DNA of 64,000 nucleotides from Perognathus longimembris pacificus (Eukaryota > Chordata > Mammalia > Rodentia > Heteromyidae). This document shows, one piece after another, positions 55,641 through 64,000 of this stretch (the stretch's first letter is position 1; the number at the start of each line of letters is the position of its first letter). The position numbers were made by a program, and so were the translations under genes. The notes below the pieces were generated by a model, which saw only the letters and a program-made list of their open reading frames with translations, was not told where the DNA came from and did no database searches. Location of the stretch: positions 35,086,786-35,150,785 of the forward strand of contig NC_063176.1 in the NCBI RefSeq assembly GCF_023159225.1. Reading direction: 5' to 3'.

Positions 55641-56117
55641 CTGGAGAAAAGAAAGGAAATACTTTTATGAAGAAAAAAGGGATATTTTTTATGAACAAGA
55701 CTATTGCCCTGCAATACTCCAAATTTCTATAGGAATGGTTATTGAATCAGGTCTGAATTATGGCTTGTCCCGTAACAAAATTATACTTTGTTGAGAAATG
55801 CCCAAGTAAACTGACAACTCAAACCACCAAGTCCACAAACTGTCAAGTTCTCTTTCTCTCCTTAGCTTGACACTTTTGTACAAAGCTGCAAGGAAAATGC
55901 CATTGTAAAGAACTTAGTATCTTTTTAAGTAGTAGTATTTTAAAAACCAGGTATTCTCCATTGCTTCCACACTCTTTGTCCATAACTTATTGTCTAGTCT
56001 ATCTATTATGAGTCATGGAAATAAATGGATTATTCCAAAAGGGATTGCAAGTTGTAGGTTATTCTTTTGGAATGCTGTGGTATTCATCAACAGTTTTATG
56101 AATTACAGGTCCCTAAC

Positions 56118-56266
56118 TGTCTTTCTTTCCTTCCTTCCTTCCTTTTGTCCTTCCTTCCTTCCTTCCTTCCTTCCTTCCTTCCTTCCTTCCTTCCTTCCTT
56201 CCTTCCTTCCTTCCTTCTTTCCTTCCTTCCTTCCTTCCTTCCTTCTTTCCCTGCCTCCCCCCCTTC
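56118..56266. repeat. CCTT microsatellite
   Basis: More than 30 CTTC/CCTT units with a few interruptions; it abuts a SINE 3' fragment on its right. Confidence 0.97.
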
Positions 56267-56267
56267 C

Positions 56268-56328
56268 TTTTTGGGGCCTTCAGCCTGCTGGACAGATGCT
56301 CTACCATTTGAACCATCCCCCTACTTCC
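56268..56328 (-). mobile_element. SINE fragment (minus)
   Basis: GGGGCCTTCAGCCTGCTGGA and TCTACCATTTGAACCATC resemble the 3' monomer; short and diverged. Confidence 0.5.
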
Positions 56329-56899
56329 CTGAAAGATTTTCAAAAGTATTGATGAAGTCTATCATGTAGTAGTAGAAACTACAGCTAAGGGAATGTGAGC
56401 TCCAAGAGTCATATTAATAAGAATCCCCTCTAGATGCCTAAAAAAAGCCATTGAAGAAATTTGAAAGGTAATCTCCTCTCCTTGAGGAAAATATAACAGG
56501 TTACCCTCTATGGTTAGGTCACATCAGTTAGCTCTGAGTTAATCAAAAGAAAGATGATCTGATTGTGCACTACCTAATAAAGGGACCTTTATAACCAAAG
56601 GTAAAGTCAGAGTCCCTGCCACTTGGGAGTTTAAGAGCTGCAAAGATTTGAATTCTGCTAGCTGTGACTGGAGCTTGGGAAAGGTTTCAAAGATGCTTAG
56701 GCTCTTAGCCCCCATGCACATGTTGATTTCAGCTCGGTGAGACTGTCAGCAAAAATCCCATGTCCACATTATTGACCCACAGAACAATAAATGAGTGAAA
56801 TGATATATGAGTGGTGTTTTAAGATGCTAAGTTCATGGTAATTCTTAATGCAGTAGTAAAAAAAAATTCACCATAAGTTCTAAGCAATAAGAGCATTAG

Positions 56900-57062
56900 C
56901 AATGAATTGATAGCCTATTTATAGTCTTTATTATCTGCCAGGAATTCTTCCAAGAGCTGTACATATATGAACTCATGTAATCTCTGCATAACCCAATGAA
57001 GGAGGTACTAAAATGTCCTATCATCTGATGGATGAACAACCTGGTACTCAGGACAATGAATC
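56900..57062 (+). mobile_element. MIR
   Basis: CCAGGAATTCTTCCAAGAGC, GAACTCATGTAATCTCTGCA TAACCCAATGAAGGAGG match the MIR middle (AACTCATTTAATCCTCACAACAACCC). Confidence 0.7.
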
Positions 57063-58081
57063 AAATTCTTTTGAGAAAATGGTGAAAACGAACATGGCAT
57101 GGAGGAGAAACTCAAGCAGGAAATGTGAGACCAAAGGACCATGGACAATGAGGCTGTGGGGGCAGAGCTGATGGTAGAGGGCCCTTGAACTCATGGAAGG
57201 CAGACTGCAGGAAGCCCCTGGTAGAGGTTGTATCTGAGAAATGATGCCTGAATCTAAGTGGGAGTGGGAAGTAGGGGGAAGAAGGAGTGAAGAGACAAGA
57301 GTTAGGAATCTAGAGACCAGTGCAGATGCAAATATGAGCCCTTGTTCACCTTTCGGAGTGAGGCCATGGACTTTTTCAGTGGGTAAGTTGTGCCATGGGT
57401 CACAGGGCATGTGTCAGCTCTACGATCTCTTGGTGACTGACTGTGAGCTGGTTTTAGTACATCTGAAGCCATCCAGGCTCTAATTACTTTCCATATTATT
57501 TTTAGTTATCATATTTAATAGTTCCCACCACCCTCTAAGTCTCACACTTTTCCACTTTGTTTATCAGATATATCTCATTCATTAATTTTATCCCAGTGAG
57601 CACAGAAAGAGAAAGCAAGGGAAGGAAAAAAGGGTGGGGAGGTATTGAGTCCTTTTCAAAAGATCCTGATTTTCTACTTACTTGTATATTGTCCCTTCTG
57701 TTATTAAGTTTATGTAACTTCTTTCCTTTCTCTAAAGGTTTTTATCTTAATCTTTCAGTTACTATCTGTGGAATAATTGTAATCCTTAAAATGTTCACCC
57801 TTTTTCTCAGTTTCCCCAACGATTTCCATTCATCAGTGAACCTGGATATGTCAACATAACATTCTATCCACATATAGACCTATTCAGTCTCAAAAACCTT
57901 CTTTACTCAATAGCCAGGCCTCCTTGTTCATTATCCCGGCCTCCAAATGGGCCCGCTGGCTTCCTAGACAGCTAGAGACTCCTCCCAGGAATTTGGCTGT
58001 TCTCATTGTATTAGCAGTCAGAAGATTCTGAATACTTGTCATTTAGCAATTTGAATATAAATGAATGGTTAGAGAAATGAG

Positions 58082-58212
58082 GAGCAGTTGTGATAGCGCA
58101 CATCTGTAATGCCTGCAACACAGGAGGCAGAGATAGAAGGATCACAGCAGGCAAAAGCAAACAAACAAAACGCAAAGGACCAGGATATGGCTCAAACAAT
58201 AGACAACTTGTC
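58082..58212 (+). mobile_element. B4-like SINE, split by a younger SINE
   Basis: TGTGATAGCGCACATCTGTA ATGCC and AGGATATGGCTCAAACAAT; it continues after 58426 and was interrupted by the IDL-Geo insertion. Confidence 0.65.
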
Positions 58213-58415
58213 ATTTTTTTTTTGCCAGTCCTGGGGCTTGGACTCAGGGCCTGAGCACTGTCCCTGGCTTCTTTTTGCTCAAGGCTAGCACTCTGCCACT
58301 TGAGCCACAGCGCCACTTCTGGCCTTTTTCTGTATATGTGGTGCTGGGGAATTGAACCCAGGGCCTCATGTATACAAGGCAAGCACTCTTGCCACTAGGC
58401 CGTATCCCCAGCCCC
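58213..58415 (-). mobile_element. IDL-Geo-like SINE (minus), nested in an older SINE
   Basis: Full-length minus copy from GGGCTGGGGATACGGCCTAG to GAGTCCAAGCCCCAGGACTG and poly-A, flanked by GACAACTTGTC at 58202-58212 and 58416-58426. Confidence 0.93.
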
Positions 58416-59231
58416 GACAACTTGTCTTGAAAGCATGTGAACAAAGGCATCACTGGCTTGAACAATTTTGAGGATACCATGTTCAAAAAGGGATGCACCC
58501 TTCCCTTTGTCAGTGTACATCTCATCAATGGAAGAAGTTTTTATGTCAACTCCAAACCAAGACAGTGACCAGTGCAAATGTTTAGGTGAGTCTTTTGGAT
58601 ACATGGAAGTGTTTTTTCGGTTGGCCTGGGAGCTCTGTGCCTTTTCCTCTCTAAGAATCACCTGAAACTACACTAAAGGACCAAGTCCATGACCTCCATG
58701 GAGTTCCATAGGACGCGCATGCCTGTGGCACTCAGATCCTCAGGATAAGCAGAGAAATGTTTTTCCCATACACATTCTCAGTCACACAAACTGACCCAGG
58801 AACACCACGCACATCCAGCCTGCAAACACGCAGGCTTTGTGCTGCAGCCAGCCTGAACAACGTGGACTGGAAGATTTAAATAACTGCAGGTTTGTTTGCA
58901 GCTCCTTGCTGCAACCTAATGATGCTGGAGGGGAGCCAGGCCCTAGTCAGGAACAACGCCAGTAGGAAGAGCCACCCAGCCAAGAGCTAACAAGGGCATC
59001 CGCTGAAGCAAGGGAGGACTGTGCCTTTAATTACACAAATTGCCTCTCGTATATTCTCATCTGCCTTGCTCTGCACACTGAGATTTTACCACATTTACAA
59101 TTTCACATAAAACCCACATCCTACTGTTTGAAAGGAGATGAACTGGAGAAACTGCTTTATTACAATGGTGGTTACTTTAGCTTTTACTGACATAGAGCTA
59201 GCAAAAATCCATTGAGACCTTAGTAATCTTT

Positions 59232-59438
59232 TTTTTTTTTTTTTTTTTTTGCCAGTCCTGAGGTTTGAACTCAGGGCCTGAGCACTGTCTCTGGCTTCTT
59301 TATTGCTCGAGGCTAGCACTCTACTACTTGAGCCACAGTGCCACTTCTGGCCTTTTCTATATATTGGTGCTGAGGAATCGAACCCAGGGCTTCACGTATA
59401 CAAGGCAAGCATTCTACCACTAGGCCATATTACCAGCC
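59232..59438 (-). mobile_element. IDL-Geo-like SINE (minus), young
   Basis: Full-length minus copy (GGGCTGGTAATATGGCCTAG to GAGTTCAAACCTCAGGACTG and poly-A) with a perfect 14-bp duplication CCTTAGTAATCTTT at 59218-59231 and 59439-59452. Confidence 0.92.
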
Positions 59439-61404
59439 CCTTAGTAATCTTTACACAAAAAATTTAAAGGACTCTTCAGAAAAAAAATATCAGAAAAAAG
59501 AACCCAAAAATGGAGATTAAGAGATATGCTGACCAAATGCAATGTCTGGCCTTAATTGGATCCCAGGTCCAAGAAGAAAAAAGTAAGTAAGACTAAAGTT
59601 AAATTTGCATGCGGACTGTATGTTGGAGGATATTGTTGGAAAGTGCTAATTTTCTTAGGTGTAATGGTACTAATGCAGCTATGTGAGAAAAATGCCTTCA
59701 TTCTTAAGCACACACACAAAAACTACATAATGACCCAAAAAAAACTCTCCTAGCTCAATGTCCAGCATCTTCTGGGTCCTCCTTATGAAGCTTCCTCATT
59801 GTCTGTAACTTTCTGTCTGTGAAACAGGCATCCAGCTCTTGGTATTCTCCATGGAAACCAGACAAGGGATGGCAAGCTCCTGATGTGCCTACTCTCTGGG
59901 GATTTGTTTGTTCTTTTGCCACCCATAGGGGAAATGCAGCATCATCACAAATGTGGAGTTCACAAAAAATAAAGATAATGTGCATTTGCATTTCAAATGA
60001 ACCCTCACACCTCCACTATTCGACATTTTAAAAAAAAACACCCATATAATTTTCTTTCCAGTTTCTATAAATGAAAAGACAAAGTGGAGAATATAGAAAT
60101 GTAAATTAAAACCTCTGGTGAAATGATCATTTTACTACATTTCCTGCAATAAGTACTGACTATATTCTTAATAAGGTTTAGAATAGTCCAGAAAGATTTA
60201 CAAGTATATCAGAGAAGACCCAGATCTTGTCAGAAAATCAATAACTAACAATATCACTTTTACACTCCACCAGTAAGTCTTAAAAAACAAACAAACATGG
60301 TTTTGTGAGGTTTTTCTCCAATGGAAGCAAATTCCCTTTAACAGAAATTCAATTACAAAATTCAGAACTTAAGGAATATGTTACCAAAAAAAATAGCTGC
60401 AGGAATTTACCCAGTAATTAATAGAACTTGGGGATTTCCTGAACCAGTGTGCTCACGGTCGTGGCTCCAGCCTGCGTGGGTTCCAGTCAAACCCCAGGAA
60501 CTGGCCCACTTCCAACTACAACCAGTGCTCGCCAGACTGTCAATGCATTTTTATTTGCCAGGAGCAACTTAATGAGGATACCAGCTCTTCCACTGAGAGG
60601 AAAGAGCAATTCACTGGGCCTGGAGGAATTATGGAGTGAGTTCACCCAGAAGGTGGCAGCTGGTGGCTGCTTGAAGAAAAAGAAAACATTTATGGATGGG
60701 AAATGAGCAAATGCCTGGTGGGTTGCAGAAGAAATGATGGAAGGTAGAAAGGCAAAGAAAACTGTAAAGGTAGGATTGAGTGACCCCTGAAATCTGGACC
60801 ATTCTCTAAGCCATAGGAATCTAAGCTAGTTCATGCAGAGGGGCCGAGTCCTGCCTGGGATGCTACCTTTGCCTTAGGATGATATGTCAAAAAGACACTG
60901 GATGGGAGAGGGGGTCCATGGAAGAGGCTCTCCCAAGATCAGAAGCAATGACAGAAACTATGGGGCTGTGAACACCTCTCTTTGGCTTGACCATTGAGTG
61001 TATCTGAGATTCATAAGGACATGGAGAGAGGTTTGAGTGATGCTGAGGGGTTTACCTCTTCAGGTCATCTTCAGGGACAAAAAGAACAGGAGAGCAATGA
61101 GAAAAAGAACTAGTTTAAACCTGGAGCGCTCCACTCAGAGCCACAGCTCCCTGGAAACTGCAATAGGGTCTAAAGTTGAGAAGGGAGGCCTCTGTATATA
61201 CATGGCAGCAGTGGAAGACAGCAAGGGCTTTTCTAGAAGAGCTCAGAGAACAGGAGAGATGATGATAGAACTATCCAGAAATCACATTTGAGGCGCTGGT
61301 CCTTGTGCCAGAAAAGGAAAAGCAACCAGGAAGTCAGTACCAGGGGACTAGCCTGGAGCATTTTTTAGGGAGCATCATGTTTCTATCATCAAATACCAAT
61401 CCTC

Positions 61405-61560
61405 CTAATGAGGTTCCAGCCCAGCCACTGAGTGGCCATATGACCTTAAGTAGGGTGCTTGATGACTCCCTGCCTCAGTTTCTTTCCTTAGAGTGGGCTC
61501 ATACATCCTCCTCTCGCTACACCATTCTAGTCAGGTACAAGTCCTCATAGGTCCCCCAAA
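61405..61560 (+). mobile_element. MIR
   Basis: CCACTGAGTGGCCATATGAC CTTAAG, CTGCCTCAGTTTCTTTCCTT AGAGTGGG resemble the MIR 5' half. Confidence 0.68.
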
Positions 61561-61664
61561 CATGCCAGGTAGGTCTCTAGGTCTCTGTCAGGGTCTTCAC
61601 CCTGCTTTATTTATCTATTTCTTTTTCTTTTTCAACCCAGATATTAACTGGAGCACTATCTAGA

Positions 61665-61850
61665 GTATAATTAGTGAGAACCTCATATAAATGTATGGAA
61701 TGAGTGAATGTAAAAAAAATGGAGGTAGTTATGGTGTCATAAGATTGCTATGTGGAATTAAATAAGAGAATATACATAAAGGACTTAAAACAGAGGTGTC
61801 TGGCACAGAGTAGTAATCCAGTAAGTGTTTTCCATTATTATACTTACTTC
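61665..61850 (+). mobile_element. MIR
   Basis: ATGTGGAATTAAATAAGAGA, GGACTTAAAACAGAGGTGTC TGGCACAGAGTAG and AGTAAGTGTTTTCCATTATT follow MIR order. Confidence 0.75.
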
Positions 61851-62231
61851 CATTGCTAGGATGGAAGCTGGTAAGTGAATGCATTTTCTAATTAGAAGGA
61901 CATTCGTAGTTTTGTTCAGGGGTAAAACTCAGGTTTCAGAAAGTCAAAAAGTCAGGGAAGAATAAAAGCAAAGAAAACATATAAAGACATTCAAAGATTA
62001 TGTGTGAGGGGGAAGAATCAAAGGAAGACTGCTAAAAGAAGGAGAAACATGGCTCCCTTCTTCCTGAGTTCCTTTGGTACCCCAGGCCTACTGATGGCAT
62101 GGCCTCTGAACTTACTTTTCATTTATGTCTGGTACTAGACTCATCAATGTGTGCAGTCTACATGCTCAGTGTTTACATTCTACTTGGACAGCCTATCTTT
62201 ACAATTCTTGGACTTTCTTCATTTTTAAATT

Positions 62232-62515
62232 TTATTTTATTGAATAATAGTACTGGGGTTTGAACTCAGGGTCTTCAGCTTATAGGACAGGCACTGTGCT
62301 ACCTAATCCATGCCTTAATCCCTTTTGCATTATTTGTTTTTTAGGTAAAGTCTCACTTTTTTTTTGCCCAGTCTTACCTGGATTATGATTTTCCTACTTA
62401 CATCAACTATGCAGCTGGGGTTATAAGTACATGCCACTGCATCCAGCATTTTTCTTGACACTGACTTTTTGTTTGGGCTGGCCTTGAACCATGGTCCTCT
62501 TGCTATTTTAATAAT
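62232..62515 (-). mobile_element. Old composite SINE (minus)
   Basis: GTACTGGGGTTTGAACTCAG GGTCTTC, TATAGGACAGGCACTGTGCT, GGGGTTATAAGTACATGCCA and GGCTGGCCTTGAACC. Confidence 0.65.
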
Positions 62516-64000
62516 TTCTATTTACATATTCTCTTTTTGGCTTATCATTACCCAGACCCATTCAAGGGAGCTCAAATTCCTACATCCTACTCCTTGACCT
62601 TAGCCCCTCTCCTAGATCTCTCATTGCTTCTCTCCTACAACACCAATGTTCTCTCTCTATTCTGTCCCCTCTCCCCAGTTTGCCTTATTTCCTTCAGGAT
62701 CTAGTCCTGGCCAGTGTGACTGTTCCACTATTCCATTGTCTATGTCTTCAGTGTTTTCATCTCTTCATTGTGCTTTAAGGAAACAAGATATAGGGAACAT
62801 AAAGAGTGCAGGTGAAACAATTAGGGTCAGAAGCTAACCCAACCCTCTCTCATCTCTTCCTGAAGAGGGAGCCCCCATGTGTGTATATGGAGTGACATCG
62901 AAGACAACAACCTGTCCTGGCACACATCTCTCTTCCCTTTGTGTTTTGAGAGAAGGGGAATCGTCTAGCTCATCTAGTTCTAGATTTCCCTTCCTAAAGA
63001 CAGCCTGTCTGTAGGGCATATGTATCCTGTCTGACTCTGCCATGTGGTAAGGGGCCTTTCTCAGCAGGGGAGGCCTGTGGCTGTCCAGATGTGCTAGCAA
63101 TGGGGGGCGGGGGGGATGCATTTATTTAATTTAGGAGTAAGGATTAGAGAACTGTTTGGCTGAAGCTCTAAAAGCCACATGCTCTAATTTGTTTCATGGG
63201 AAGTAAAGCTGTTATTCTGATCTCTTCCTAACTCCTGTGCATATATATCAACTGGGTGAGAAAGAGATGAATTATATATTGACCACCCTCAATCCCCAAC
63301 TTGGCTCCCAGGACTTCTGGAAATAATGGTGCTGTAATCACTGGACCAACTATATGAGCCTAGAATAGTCTTCTAGGCATCTCTGGCTAGTTCCCTCTGC
63401 TCCTCAACATCCCTCTGCATTCTTTAGTCTCTGCCTTCTCCCAGAAAACCCCAACCCTCCTCCCTCTTTCTCAAGGCTTAAATTCCCTTCCTCACTCAAC
63501 CGAAATTCTACAACTAGTAACCCATTTTTTTTAAATAAAAGAATATAAAGTTGAATATTCTAATGCATTTTTCAACAATTTGTTAGTATTCTTTCCAACA
63601 ACTAGAAGAAGATGTGAAACTTGGTCAGGGGAAAGATCAGAGAGTCAAAGTATACATATTTGTTCTTATTTTATTGCAAATGCTCGTTCAAAGCTCTTTA
63701 TCACATGCTTACTATATGAAAGGTAATAAGAGAAGTGTCCTAGGCAAGAAGGGGATCATCATTAGAATTAGGACTCTTATTTCTATATGAGAGAAATAAG
63801 GACATGTTGGATTACAGAATCTGGTATAAGTCAGCCTCAGGTAGGGTGGGGATGTAGGTGACCCTCTGAAATAACTGGAGACCAGTGTCTCATGAATTTG
63901 GAGCTTAGACTTGCTTATCTCTTGTCTGCCTGTTCTGATGATTTCACCAGATTTTTTCCACATAGTTCCTCTAGTTTCCAACTTTTAGACATAAAAATTG

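Larger units (their letters stand above)
55641..64000 (-). other. LIMCH1 intron upstream of the first CH exon in the window (partial)
   Basis: 8.4 kb with no coding exon found; the exon for the first part of the CH domain must be beyond the window. Repeats: a CCTT microsatellite, MIRs, two IDL-Geo SINEs (one nested in an older SINE) and an old SINE near 62.4 kb. About 57060-58080, 58430-59210, 59450-61400 and 62520-64000 are unique; an open frame at 62834-63121 (minus) is unexplained. Confidence 0.75.

Noticed and set aside
57048..57410. 120-codon minus-strand frame
   Set aside because: Hydrophobic, uneven composition, no splice sites; plus strand resembles degenerate repeat-like intron sequence.
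1..64000. CRISPR arrays, operons, bacterial or phage systems
   Set aside because: The window is an intron-rich mammalian gene with SINE/L1 content; no array of spaced repeats or prokaryotic gene layout is present.

Overview
The window is nuclear DNA from a mammal, most likely a geomyoid rodent (kangaroo rat, pocket mouse or pocket gopher group). The lineage call rests on many copies of a dimeric SINE that looks like IDL-Geo: a tRNA-Ala/ID-like left monomer joined to a second monomer. I know that family as restricted to Geomyoidea. L1 3' ends, 7SL/B1-headed SINEs, MIR fragments and one MLT1-type LTR fill most of the remaining space.

There is one recognisable protein-coding gene, LIMCH1 (LIM and calponin-homology domains 1), on the minus strand, so it reads from right to left. 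The window holds an internal part of the gene. The 5' end of the long form (start of the CH domain) lies beyond position 64000, and the distal coiled-coil and LIM-domain exons lie before position 1. Common exons, 5' to 3' on the gene: 55534-55640, 49601-49631 and 45964-46074 (CH domain); 40396-40591 and 34087-34339 (serine-rich linker, DUF4757-type region); the 36-nt microexon 15068-15103; then 9432-9558, 7280-7437, 6698-7106 and 2482-2697. These identifications rest on close agreement with the mammalian LIMCH1 protein as I remember it, plus splice sites and reading phase that fit at every junction.

Between 34087-34339 and the microexon sit six further exons: 32933-33184, 25257-25553, 22630-22872, 21693-22025, 20115-20236 and 19316-19418. 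They join in frame and add 1350 nt (450 codons). They match what is known of the muscle-type isoform (mLIMCH1), which includes a block of six extra internal exons. Including them gives 2994 nt (998 codons) of continuous frame in the window; skipping them gives 1644 nt (548 codons). The last of the six seems to use a GC rather than a GT donor. Four exons of this region carry variants of one short motif (core PDLxKDDxxARR), which suggests exon duplication.

A likely alternative first exon lies at 40928 to about 41300. It has a TATA-like box, a strong start-codon context and eight codons (MDSEKQVK) that splice in phase 0 to 40396-40591, giving an isoform without the CH domain.

The 8.4 kb to the right of 55640 is intron. 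Other items include a 317-bp retrocopy of an unidentified mRNA (54938-55254) with perfect target-site duplications, a 145-bp tandem duplication (43308-43597), a 57-bp tandem duplication near the muscle exons, microsatellites placed near splice sites, and several young SINE/L1 insertions with intact target-site duplications.
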